DNA of 64,000 nucleotides from Tubulanus polymorphus. Lineage: Eukaryota > Nemertea > Palaeonemertea > Tubulaniformes > Tubulanidae. The DNA lies in the NCBI RefSeq assembly GCF_964204645.1, contig NC_134028.1, positions 20,372,153-20,436,152 of the forward strand, written 5' to 3'. The notes under the pieces were generated by a model, which saw nothing but the letters and a program-made list of their open reading frames with translations, was not told the DNA's origin and did not search any database. Of this stretch, positions 9,420 through 19,936 are shown in pieces. The stretch's first letter is position 1. The number at the start of each line of letters is the position of its first letter. A program made the position numbers and the translations under genes.

Positions 9420-11614
9420 CTAGGCTAGTTGGTAATAATCCCAAATGTTTGGCAAGAACTCGGTGTTTTTCACGCCGTCCCAGAATAGTAGATCATCTAT
9501 AATGAGCGGGTATCGTTTGTATGTCTCCTCAGACAGAGCTCCGATTGTGTAATCATTGACTGTAGAGCTGCAGTTTACGGGTACATCTTCATCCTTTGCC
9601 ACGATACCTGAAAGTAAAAAAGCCCTGCACTTACTCAAACGTCAAGTATAAATTTCAAATGTAACCACGATTGAAAACGAAATTCGAATATCAAGAATTG
9701 AATAATGAAAATAGAAATAATCTGATAATAAAAAAAACTGGGCGTTTCGGACTAAGACGGGGAGGGGGCATCAGTGTCTTGGTCAAGAGTAACAAGTTGC
9801 ACGGTTATATCAATAAGTTACTCAAATAACTAGTTCCCCTATGCTTGCTGGTTTCTTATTTAAGAGACCCCGCGACGTCGTATCTTTTTATTTTTGATTT
9901 TCATTTTCAATTTTCATGGTGGGTATGAATCTCATTAACGTTACCTAAAGTTCCGTTGGTGTACAAACGCGCCCCCTGCTGACGATTCCACGTGGCAGTC
10001 ACGTGCACCCAGCCTATCCCGACATGTGTTCGACTGGCGACTCGAATCTGTCTTTGCGTTCCGTTTTTGACACCGAGAAAATGGCGTACACTCATCTGGA
10101 TATAACCGGCTTGATGGAATACCGCATAACCGTAAGATCTGATTGTATGGCCGCCGTTACCAAGATAATACGCCGTATAACAGCTGTGACATAGCGGGTC
10201 CTTAAAAATCGGGTTCTTATCCATCACATACAACCAGAACATCATCGTAAAACCCGTGCCACATTCCATAAGATATCCGCCGAAACAACCTAGATAACGC
10301 ACGTCTCCGAAATTCAGGTATCCAGTTTTCCGGATATGTAGCGCGTATTTGGAGTATGCTCCGGGGACCAGACCGTAGTTTGAACCGATGAACGTGCCAT
10401 TCAATTTAGCGCCTATGAGTATATCGTCTTCTATAGCGTCCATCGAGAAATATTGCGACGCGTCTGAAAATTAATACGTTCATGAATAGATTTGCATATT
10501 CAAATTTAATGAAATTTTCTGTTTGCTTCGAATCCAAGATTTTCGACACGCTGGTCACAGTCCAAACTTTCGAGTTGAGTGGTTAGGGATGAATAAAGAG
10601 GAATGGCAATTGAGAGGTCGTATAGGACGGACCACGATCTTTGAAATTTTTAATCGAATCCGCTTGTCACTCAGTTTTTTTAACAAACTCAACCCGCTAA
10701 GCGCCACGCAGGGCTTTATAAGCGGGTTCGATGTTTCATTCACCCAATGAGGAGACCTGAGAAGAACCTTCGACCATGGAACTCCGTCGCCACCAGGGTT
10801 CGAACCCATAAGCCCTGGATTGAGGAGACCAGTGACTGGCGGCTTAAACCACTCGGCCACCGCGCTTGTCACTCAGTACTGATGGTGAATGCAACAGCAT
10901 CGCGCTTTATCTCATTGGACTATAGAGGCCGTTAAATCTGATCAGACTCGCGCGTGACCCCAGAGGGCCGCTTTTATTTGAAACTAACCGTTAGTGTAAT
11001 ACTGACAATCCGGTCCGATGAAACTATTCGTGCACACGTACCGACCATGTACAATATTCTCCTAAACATGAAAAAAAACAGAAATAAAACATCGTTATAG
11101 TGACAGATCAGTTAAAATTGTCATGTACTATATATTTGACTGAAGTGAAATCGACGAAGCCGATATCATGGAATGCCAATTTTATCGTGGGCGCGCTCGA
11201 GGACGCGAACCGCGCACGCCAAATATATTCCGTATTAAAAAAACGTATAAACAGTTGGTCACATGGAATTGCCTATATAGTCTGTGTTCTTACCGTTCGT
11301 TGCTCGTAGAAAATCGTATCATCCGTGGCGGGTTCGAGTCCCGTGCAATTCGAATCGGAAGTGCGCGAGTAATGGTGGCATATCCGGTTTGTTCTCGAGT
11401 ATGAGACTGATTGACAGCGATCGTCTGCGGCGCATCGTCTAAAACAGTCCAGGTATCGAGAATCTTCGAAGATTTCCTTTTGTTGAAATATCCCGGAATT
11501 CACCGGTTTCATTTGCGCGCAACTTGGAGAAGCCCTGAAAAGTCGTTGGCGACTAACGTCTCCGTAAACACCCAACACCCACGTGACGTACAGCAACATC
11601 GAGCAACCCATCAT
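9420..11614 (-). CDS. Secreted PAN/apple - EGF-like - LamG-like protein, four exons
   Basis: A predicted secreted or extracellular-matrix protein of about 370 residues. Exons on the minus strand are 11614-11294, 11061-10989, 10463-9945 and about 9617-9420. All junctions are GT-AG and the phases fit (0, 1, 1). Exon 1 starts with MMGCSMLLY, a signal peptide. It continues into a cysteine-containing PAN/apple-like domain (about residues 30-105: CAQMK, CFRRCAADDRC, ICHHY, NCTGL). Exon 2 adds CTNSFIGPDCQYYTN, the end of an EGF-like module. Exons 3 and 4 form a concanavalin/LamG-like jelly roll with YALHIRKTGYLNFG, MMFWLYV, HVTATWN, LYTNGTLG, YTIGAL and IDDLLFWDG, ending WDYYQLA. Similar PAN-LamG architectures occur in invertebrate adhesion and lectin-like proteins; the ligand is unknown. 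Intron 2 holds tRNA-derived SINE sequence. The PAN assignment is less certain than the LamG fold. Confidence 0.8.
10787..10931 (-). mobile_element. Composite tRNA-derived SINE in intron 2 of the PAN/LamG gene
   Basis: On the minus strand, about 10864-10787 reads as a tRNA-like sequence with a box A (GGCCGAGTGGTTTAA) and a perfect box B (GGTTCGAACCC), resembling leucine/serine-type tRNA but without a clean cloverleaf. Directly upstream, 10931-10866 begins GGCCTCTATAGTCCAATGAG and matches the head of the other SINE at 17818-17906. This suggests a two-headed SINE or one SINE inserted beside another. Confidence 0.6.
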
Positions 11615-11970
11615 GGCGCTTTATTCTGAACGAATGAGAAATAAAACGACTTTGATACGTAGGCATGCATTGAGTTTCATGAATTGGTGTCAACTTTGAC
11701 CCAATGTTAAACAACTTATGGAACGGAACGGAACAAAACGACACAGGGTCCCTATATCTTCTAAATGGCTCTAATGTAAAAGGTCTTTCGAACTCGTTAT
11801 ACCAAGGCCTAAATTAACTCAGGCCTGATCCGTGTCAATTTGGAACTGGACTTGAATTTGGCGCGGGCCAAATCATCTCCAAGTGATTGCAGCTATATGA
11901 GTTCCTAGAATAAGGAATGGAACGGTACTGGCATTTTCACAACGAAAAACGGTCAATGCAAATCAGTTTT
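11615..11970. other. Region upstream of the PAN/LamG gene
   Basis: This should contain the promoter and 5' untranslated region of the minus-strand PAN/LamG gene. No TATA box stands out at a convincing distance. I see nothing else. Confidence 0.35.
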
Positions 11971-12952
11971 CTATGGTGGCTGATAAGGGCCAAAGCGAAA
12001 AATTACTGGTTTGCAAATCAGGGCGCCAGAACGCCAAAACAAAAAAAAACGTCCAATTTTCCCTGAAAGCTCGTTTTGGCGCGCCAAAACAAAGAAAATT
12101 CCGTTTTGGCGTCCCCGCCAAAACAACGAAAAACGTCGAAATTTCTCTAAAAGTTCGTTTTGGCGCGCCAAAACAAAGAATATTCCGTTTTGGCGTCCCC
12201 GCCAAAACAAACTTTCAACCACGAACTTTCAACCACGTAAAATAATTCTATATATGCAAATTTATGCAAATCACACACAGGATCAACGCGCCAAATTGAA
12301 AAATAATTTTATTGTCGTTGAATGCTTGTTATACGGAAATAACCGTGCCTAAACGAAATAATCTTTGTTTTGGCGCGCCAAAACGAAATAATCTTTGTTT
12401 TGGCGCGCCAAAACGAACTTTCAGAGAAAATTGGACGTTTTTCGTTGTTTTGGCGGGGGTGCCAAAATGAAAGTTCGTTTTGGCGGGGGCGCCAAAACGG
12501 AATATTCTTTGTTTTGGTGCGCCTAAACGAACTTTAAGAGAAATTTCGACGTTTTTCGTTGTTTTGGTGGGGGCACCAAAACGAAAGTTCGTTTTGGCGG
12601 GGCGCCAAAACAAAGAAAATTGGTGCCCCCACCAAAACGAACTTTCAGAGAAAATTGGACGTTTTTCGTTGTATTGACGGGGGTGGCAAAACAGAATTTT
12701 CTTTGTTTTGGCGCCCCCGCCAAAACGAACTTTTAGAGAAATTTCGACGTTTTTCGTTGTTTTGGTGGGGGCGCCAAACGGAATTTTCTTTGTATTGTCG
12801 CGCCAAAACGAACTTTCAGAGAAAATTGGACGTTTTCTTTTCGTTTTGGCGTTCTGGCGTTCTGGCGTTCTGGCGTTCTGGCGTTCTGGCGTTCTGGCGC
12901 CCTCATTTACATACCAGGAATTTTACGCTATGGCCCTTATCAGCCACCATAG
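11971..12952. mobile_element. 982-bp fold-back element made of GTTTTGGCG/CGCCAAAAC palindromes
   Basis: The ends are long inverted repeats: the left end begins CTATGGTGGCTGATAAGGGC and the right end finishes with the complement. T runs flank both sides. Inside, each arm carries a series of short palindromes (GTTTTGGCGCGCCAAAAC, or versions with a 4-8 nt loop such as GGCGGGGGCGCC). These are separated by near-constant spacers of about 36 nt alternating between an ACTTTCAGAGAAAATTGGACG type and an ATTTCGACGTTTTTCG type. The arms are in opposite orientation around a single-copy centre at about 12220-12360. The right arm also has six copies of GGCGTTCT (12848-12895) where the left has one. Open frames here are repeat artefacts and no transposase is encoded. 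Confidence 0.8.
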
Positions 12953-13182
12953 TTTTCTTACTAAAGTATGAACACCTCCATCAACTAGAAGAGATATTCG
13001 ATCGGCACAATGTGTTCAAGAGAAAGGTGTCGGACCGAATTATTCACGAAGTTGAACATACATGCCACGGTGGTAGTAACATAAGCGAAAACTCCATTGT
13101 AACCATTATTGAAAAATTATCAAAAAGGTCCGAAATGTTACGTTTGAGCTACAAAAGTAGTTTCGAATACATCATTATGTAG
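12953..13182 (+). CDS. Possible terminal exon of an unknown protein
   Basis: An open frame of about 72 codons begins immediately after the fold-back element, at an acceptor-like TTTCTTACTAAAG, and runs to a TAG at 13180-13182. Its translation is non-repetitive and amphipathic (EHLHQLEEIFDRHNVF, SDRIIHEVEH, SIVTIIEKLSKRSEML), unlike the low-complexity frames around it. I do not recognise the family. No upstream exon was found on the left side of the element, so this may be an exon fragment, a pseudogene or chance. Confidence 0.3.
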
Positions 13183-13529
13183 TCACCCTTATTGGCGTCA
13201 TCATTAGTATGTGATCATATGTACCACCGTCACATAACGGGTTCTGTGTTTTAGGTTAGCTCATTTTTTTGCCATTTGAGTTAGCCCCCGGGTTATAACA
13301 CTGTCTATTACACCGGTTCATCTGCGCAAGCCCCGTTATACGTTGCAATGACATTAAGCTGATTTAATGCTATTAAGTATTCATAAAGCCCCCTTTTAGA
13401 TTCAATTAGTAGAGCCATTTGCTTGATAGAAGAAAACCTTTTGATGCGACACAAAGTAAGTGCCATTTTGAGGATTATCTTGCCATACGGACTTGGAGTT
13501 AGTGTCAAACACTCGGTAAGAGTTCGTGA

Positions 13530-14560
13530 AATACAGAAGAATCTGTCTCTTAATGCGGTAAAAGTTGAGACCGGTAAAATTCTACTCCGAGTTGGTGTTA
13601 AATACTGGACGTATCGGCCCCACTCTGCGCGGTGGCGCTACCGCGCGGGATTTACGCGAAGCAGCAAACGCAAACATGGCCACTCTCTCAATTTTCAATG
13701 ATAGAAATCGTGTGTGCATTTCAATTATTTCGGCTGTTAGGGTTTTAAGGCACAATATAAGTTGATGATGTGATATGGCGATGTTAATTAATGATAATTC
13801 CGCAGTGAAGCTAGTCACGAACGGTGCCGATTTAGTGTACAGCTGCCAAAAACACTAAATGTGCGTAGTTGCGTAACTATTTGCAGTGAATTGCAGACGA
13901 AACATGAAGCCTTAACGGCCGTTTTAAAAAAATTATACCAATCGCAATTGTAAAATAAAAATGAGATAGAACCTAAGTTAAAATTCTGGCCATTTCTAAA
14001 ATGTTATTACTAATTTTTAGTCAGTGCCGAACGTTTAGTTTTCCAACAATAATGAGGGGTGGTAGGTAGTCATGCGATTCAAGTCATCATTTATTACACG
14101 TTACTTCCGTGTTGTTGAAAATCTCGCGAGTCCTGGACCAAACCCCATTGAACAATGTGATCTGTGTACTGGCCATAAATGCACACAGATCACACTACAC
14201 TACCCATTACACACTCCAGTACCCACAGCTTTCATATATCCATCCAAATATTTAGAGTGTCTTTCTTCCTGGATGAGAGTTAGAAAAATACAGTAGACTC
14301 TGTCTCTTGGTGCGGTAATGTTAAGACTGGTAAAATTCTACCTCAAGTTGGAGTATAATAGTTTTGAGATACAGTAGACTCTGTCTCTATTACAGCAGTA
14401 AAGTTGAGACTGGTAAAACACTACCCCGAGTTGGTGTCGAATATACTGAGTAAGAGTGTGTGAATACAGTGGACTCGTCTCTATTTACTGCGGTCAAGTT
14501 AAGACTGGTTGAAAATTCTACCCCGAGTTGGTGTCAAATACCAAGTAAGGGATTTGTAGA
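13530..14560 (+). repeat. Dispersed and tandem 80-95 bp repeat (CAGTAGACTCTGTCTC units)
   Basis: One copy lies at about 13530-13606, and three adjacent copies start near 14291, 14372 and 14467. Each unit has CAGTAGACTCTGTCTCT, then GCGGTAAAGTTGAGACTGG, TAAAATTCTACCCCGAG and TTGGTGTCAAATA. The CAGT-start and the wording resemble termini of pogo/Tigger-type DNA transposons, but no complete element is seen. Between the single copy and the triplet (13620-14280) I see no gene. Confidence 0.6.
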
Positions 14561-14862
14561 ATATATCAATTGTAACCGCACGTCCATCAAATAGGGTTTA
14601 TGGTACAGTGGTGATAATGGTTTTATAAACTTTCACGAGCCATAAAAAGTTCACATCCATTATATCTATATCTGTCATTAATAGACGAGTTATTTGTTAC
14701 AGACATTGATATCCCTTGCAACGTGAATGAAACTACCAATAAAAGAAAAACACTGTGGATCCAAACAACAAAACAAAATTACTTGATGTAACGATAGTTG
14801 AAAATGATATATCATCCAATTTTCACGCCTGCACTGATATATTTTACAGCGCGGTTCAGGCT

Positions 14863-15046
14863 CAAAAATAAAAGATGTCCATTACTTTAAAATCCAAGAA
14901 TTATCGAACGAAAACGCATTACACAACTATTTAGAAATAAACGTACAAACTCACTACATACGTGTATTACGTTGTAATAGTTGTGTAATACGTTTTCGAT
15001 TGATAATTCTCTGGATTTCAAAGCAGTAGACATCTTTAATTTTACC
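14863..15046. mobile_element. Near-complete palindromic MITE, about 180 bp
   Basis: The left arm contains AAAGATGTC, AAAATCCAAGAATTATCG, CGAAAACGCATTACACAACT. The right arm carries the complements in reverse order (AGTTGTGTAATACGTTTTCG, GATAATTCTCTGGATTTC, GACATCTTT). The two arms are about 60-70 bp with a 45-bp loop, so a transcript would fold into a long hairpin. No coding capacity. Confidence 0.75.
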
Positions 15047-15244
15047 TTCGGTTATATCAACGGGAATCACCCAGAGGACATATCTACTTCAAATCAGAGT
15101 CCCAACCAAAAAATTAAAAAATAGAAACGAACCAACCAACACATTCCTTACTAACGGGCTCCTGGTGTTGCAAGTAATTATTCCTAAATGAAGCTTAGCA
15201 TTCGCAATTTCTTTCTAAGCAATTTTTGTTTTGTTTTACAGGAT

Positions 15245-15420
15245 CCAAGAACCAGTTTGTAGAGTTAGCTAGAGGAGGGAGTTAACTCTGAGTTAATAAT
15301 TGTCAATGGGTTAACCCACAGCTGAGGAACCGGGACCAGATTGCGGTTCCACAGTTGTGAGCTGGAGTTAACTCCGAGTTAAAACCAGTTCGTTTTCAAT
15401 GAGTCAGACCTTGATAATCT
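15245..15420. repeat. MITE-related copies (GTTAACTC-GAGTTAA family)
   Basis: Two adjacent partial copies of the element seen at 281-396. One has GAGTTAACTCTGAGTTAAT followed by GAGGAACCGGGACC. A second starts GGTTCCACAGTTGTGAG and contains GTTAACTCCGAGTTAAA. Edges are uncertain. Confidence 0.5.
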
Positions 15421-16519
15421 TAACACGTTTTCTAATGAGTCAAATCTAACTGGGATATAACACATCCTTAACCCTAGATACTGCACTAACCTTAACATTA
15501 ATTGAATCCTAGTCGCTGCGGCTTTGAGCATCAATTATGTAGGGATGATCCTCTCTCAGGTGTTAAAGAAAAGATGATCCCAATTCTAATTGGTCAGACC
15601 GTCGAAAAAACGGACCAATAAGAATGGTGATAGACTGACAAGTACATGGTCAGGTTTATTTCACCGATTTGAAGCTAATTCTACACTTGTTACATTGTAT
15701 GAACAGAAAACAGAATGCGCCATATCCAATGTATAATCAAACGGTTTTATCATAAATTTAACTGATTGAATAAATGTAATGTCATCCCTGTGCTATTTGG
15801 ATTATAACCAGCAGTCTGTCATTGGGAGTCATCGTTGATCTAGAGCCATATTGATGTTGGTAGCTAAATATTTGTATTGAGTTTATAGTCTATTTTTCTG
15901 TGTTAGTGGTTATCACAGAGCCTTTTCCACCGTGGATGTTTTGACATATCGCTGTCGCAGTTTTTTTTATCTTAGTTGCTTGTCTCAATCTGTAAGCATT
16001 TGATAGCATTGTTTGTTTATACTTACCCAACAAATCGTACAGCTCGATTCATTTAAATCAGTATCTTTAAATACATTTTGTCTAATCAGAAATGTTTCAT
16101 TGTGATTTGTATTAAGCTTTACATTTTCATTGGTTCAAATTTACAAGGTCGATTCTATCCATTTCTCACATAAAACTGGTGTATTTCACTGGGGAATCGA
16201 AACCAGTTCGCTGATTCTCGTGGATTATTTAGTATCATCGCTGTACGCTATCGGCGTCATTTATCGGTTGTTTTCTTGGAGGTATCAATCCTTGAAACTT
16301 CTGGTATCGTGTCGTTATTGGTAGGTTTAAACCACTCCGTGTAGCCCAATGGTTTCCCATCGTCGATTTCAAGCCGCAGACAAAATTAAACTGCAATGGG
16401 AATAAAATAGCCATCCACTTTTTATCATTAGAACCAACTCAAAGATTGCTTTAGATTCCGAAGAATCAGTGAGGATAGTTTTGCCACCGCATCACGCAAT
16501 TGCACACGGGAAATAATAT
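15421..16519. other. Intergenic DNA, no gene seen
   Basis: AT-rich sequence without a recognisable exon. A hydrophobic 64-codon frame at 16130-16324 has no motif and no splice support. Confidence 0.4.
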
Positions 16520-17180
16520 GGTTCTCCAGCGATTGTTATGGTTGTTGAATGTCCACCATTGTTGTGTGCAGTGTTGGTAAATCATCTTACTTGTGTTGTT
16601 TGTTTAGATCACACCCGCTTGTAATACGCTTTTCAAAACGACTCGAACAACTTATTACTAAGTCTATATATCCATCTTTTTTCCTCTTAGTCGGATTTAT
16701 GCATTCTATCTCTAAAACCTTTGCTATTCTTTTCATTCGACTATAATCTCTTCCCAAAGCTAAACTGGGTCTCCTGTCTCTCTAAAACCGTTGAACCTAA
16801 CTAAACTAAAAACTCTTTCTTTTGATATCGTTTTACTGTTAAGTGTGTGCAGCCCCTTTACCACACATGGTTTGGTATTTACGGATTGTGACGCATTCAT
16901 ACGTTACAACATTCCACCGCCCCATGTATGGAGTGTTTACATTCCACACTCGTCATAATATTCTAAAAATACTTGTACTCGCCAGAGCTCATTGCCGCAC
17001 AAAATTCAGGTTTACCTACGCGGATACTTACGTCATTGCCAGACATGTCTATTTACATAACTAGTAATTGTTTTTATGTGTGGCGCAAATATCAACACAG
17101 GTAGTTTGATAAGAGCAACGCTCTGGCCATAAACTCCAGCTTCCGTACATTAATCTAAACTGCTAAACTACCACCCAACA
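16520..17180 (+). repeat. Dispersed repeat, copy 2 of a pair with 5900-6545
   Basis: It shares ordered similarity with 5900-6545, including CCTACGCGGATACTTACGTCA where the first copy has CCTACGCAGATACCCACGTC, and a CTCTGGC-containing tail. The two copies are diverged, which suggests an old family. Confidence 0.4.
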
Positions 17181-17817
17181 GAACCAGTCAAATGGGAAAG
17201 TGAAAAAACGGAAGCGGTCGTACTTATTACTGAGAGCAGAGTATTTACCAAGATCAACCAAAATGGTATGAAATAGCTCATATTTTGTGAGTTAGTTTGT
17301 TTTTGCTTAACGACATTTAGATCTTGGTTCCCTGTCTGATATACTCGGGTTGCCTGTAAAATTTCGCCTGCCGGATATGCTCGATGTGGAACGAGAAGAC
17401 CGCTCGTCTGCGATAACAGAATACAGAAATTGCTCGTTGTCGGAAGGATTTGCTTCGAGTCGCCTCATATCAAACATGTTTCATATTGGGCGTCGGAAAA
17501 GCGCTCGTCGCTATGAAATTGCTCATCGATTGCTCGTAGTTGCTGTGTGCGCGGCAGCTGGGGAAGACAAGCGACAAGCAACCAATCAACGCGAATAATT
17601 AGCATGATATACTTCCAAATTCGACAAGTTTCGAGGCAGCAGCGTACCATCTTGACAAGTCACATGAATGATGCAGGTGTTTGCTTGGAATGATAATCGC
17701 CTCTTCGTCTCCAGTAATAGCACACGGGAGACGCCTAGCGATCGATTGCTCAAGTCTTAACTAAGAAACAGACAACTGTCCACAAGACTAAGTGAAGTGT
17801 CACCCACACACTGTTAG
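17181..17817. other. Intergenic DNA, no gene seen
   Basis: Contains several GCTCGTCG/GCTCATCG-type words at 17400-17540. No gene is supported. Confidence 0.35.
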
Positions 17818-17906
17818 CAACCAGTAGGACTCGAACCCACATGTCAATCAGCCCTGATAGTGAATGGAAAAGCATCACACCTTATTCCACTGAGCTACTG
17901 AGGCCG
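17818..17906 (-). mobile_element. tRNA-derived SINE head
   Basis: The minus strand begins GCGGCCTCAGTAGCTCAGTGG, a good RNA polymerase III box A and D-arm. It has a box B GGTTCGAGTCC about 60 nt later. The anticodon region does not fold into a proper stem, so this is a SINE or tRNA relic, not a working tRNA. The head matches the 10866-10931 segment. Confidence 0.65.
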
Positions 17907-18991
17907 CTTTGAAAATGAATAAAACACTATTTAGTTTACTAAATAAAGAATGTCTTCAAACTCCATTGAATAAAACCACGTTTAAGGCGAATTTATCCTT
18001 CGAAGAAATCAGTTTTGATTTCCGTAATCGTAATTTGCTAGTCACGTGTCATCTAATCAAATCAGATTCGTACAACAAGACGAATTTGACGATTTGTTCA
18101 AACCCGATACTAAAACGATCAGTTGATGGGAATATCTTTAAATCCCATCGAGTCTGTTGGCTTGCACTGGATCCCTCGTAACCGTATTAAGTATTTACTG
18201 TTCATGTGACTGTATGCATTATGGATTACGAAAATAAATAAATTGTTATCATTATCAAATCACCTCCGGAGATTAAAATCCTCCGCTACAGCTACAACAA
18301 CACTCCCTCTCCCCTTCTTTGCTACCGATTATCAGCAATGGTGCTAAACAGTGGCAACAAAATACAAAATTTCGCTAATTGTGGCTCAATGTAAACGGGT
18401 AGTCAATGTTCCCCGGTCTCCCCTAATTTCAACCCATACATGTTTGGATGATTTTAAAAAAGATATCATAGTCGTATTGAATTGATCACGATCGGTCACG
18501 GCGTTATCTAGTGCTTGTAAGTCAAAGTTCATATCTCGTATTTACGTTGATGTTAAAATGTGATTGAAAATAAACGATTTATAGATCATAAGTTGTATTC
18601 GATTCTGTGAAAGCGACTATGATTCAATGGAAAATGTGGTTTGGAAAAATACGATAACTGATGATTTTTCATAAACAAATTCAAATTTCTATGTTCATCA
18701 CTCATCAACAAAATCGTATCTTTTGTTGACGGTTGTGACCATTTTTATGAGTTTACCAAAACACTAGGCTTTATAATATAGCCAGGCTTGATGGTTTGAT
18801 GGATGTACCGCATCCTCTATACATTATCGGGATCATATCTCGCAGTATCGGTGCTAAGCTGGGTTCGGAAAATGAAGAGTCATCAGTTAATGGTGGATAT
18901 TTCTATAGACCACGTGAGTAAATATTTTATGACTAAACGCAGAATTTTCATTTCACCTCAACTTCATACCGGTAATTCATCAAGAAACTCA
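17907..18991. other. Mostly intergenic; unassigned 90-codon frame at 17909-18181
   Basis: An open frame at 17909-18181 (ATG start, TAA stop) is non-repetitive but I recognise no family or domain. It is followed at about 18230 by AAATAAATAAATTGTTATC, which could be a polyadenylation signal or a retroelement tail. The remainder to 18991 holds nothing I can name. Confidence 0.25.
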
Positions 18992-19936
18992 TTAAGAACG
19001 GCAAGTTTTAATCAAAATATCAACGGATGTCTTTCTGAATGGTTCATTTGTCACACAAGATAATAGAATTAACGGAAGAATCGATGATAGAAAATGCCAA
19101 AGCGATTTGTCTAAATCCATGCACGGATCGTATGCGGAAACCAACAACACCTTGTAAACGATCTACAAAACCTAAACCTTCGCAAATAATAAACAACAAA
19201 ACTACCGATGAAACCATCGTTAAAACCCTCATTTCCCGTCTAGACGATTCATCAGTTACACCGAGCTTTGAACGTCGAGTAACCCGAAGATGAGATGTCA
19301 CAGAAAAAATAAGGACTGAATTGATGAAAACTAAAAGGCACATTGGAATCGTAGCAGTAAGATACAGGAAAAAAAATTTCTCCGAACCCTGGTAAATCCA
19401 GTATCCAATATCAATGTAACTGTACCGGATCTGCCTGGAACGGTACGTGATGTTCAGGAATACAAGATGGGATACAAAAAGTTTAGGTAAAAATGGACCA
19501 AAATGTCCGCAAAAACCAAGCATTGAAATAAACAATATCGCATTTTTCAAGATTAACTTTTTCGGAATTTTACGAGATTTTATTGGTAACAATACGACGA
19601 TTTACCACTCTAGACTGAGCAGTAAAGTGCACCAGTTACGTGTCATCTGAAATATATAGAAAAAACGGCAAGGATATTTAAATAGAAATCCAACCGAAAT
19701 TCCTTTCGTTTCCCTGAAACAGCATATCCCCCAAACGGTGTAAATTGTTTTAGAACAAACAGCGTGAAGGCGTTGATGTAAAACCCAGTACAGACGCGGG
19801 TAGATAACATCCGAATCAGATTAAAACACTGAACTTTGGCCACGAATTTGACCGGTTGAGTTTGAATGTTCTGACACCTGAGCCGCAGTGCCGGACCACT
19901 CATTGTTATATTGACATTAGAAATGTTATCAAACAT
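18992..19936 (-). pseudogene. Broken class A GPCR
   Basis: The remains of a rhodopsin-like receptor unrelated to the one at 989-1939. Reading leftward from an ATG at 19936, the N-terminus has NIS and NIT glycosylation sites. A TM1-like GFYINAFTLFVL follows, but TM2 and the start of TM3 are short or missing. A frame change then leads into NWCTLLLSLEW, a stop (19602-19604), and IVVLLPIKSRK. Family receptors read SLER(Y/F)IVV here, so the stop sits in the E/DRY motif. TM4 to TM7 continue in one frame to NSIILCDK and a second stop. A +1 frame then gives NEPFRKTS...TCRS, a typical helix 8 and C-terminus, ending at 18992. With at least one stop and two frame breaks, no functional receptor can be made unless introns remove them. 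Confidence 0.8.

Noticed and set aside
11304-11345. tRNA box B-like GGCGGGTTCGAGTCCCG on the plus strand
   Set aside because: It is the complement of the PAN/LamG exon 1 codons for NCTGLEPATDD, and no box A or cloverleaf is present.
11971-12952. CRISPR-like array (short palindromic repeats with regular spacers)
   Set aside because: The spacers are repeated copies of two sequences, the units occur in both orientations, and the block has long terminal inverted repeats in a eukaryotic genome.
12011-12970. Open frames of 80-207 codons over the fold-back element on both strands
   Set aside because: All translate the same FWRAKT/FGAPKR-type repeat in several frames and have no domain.
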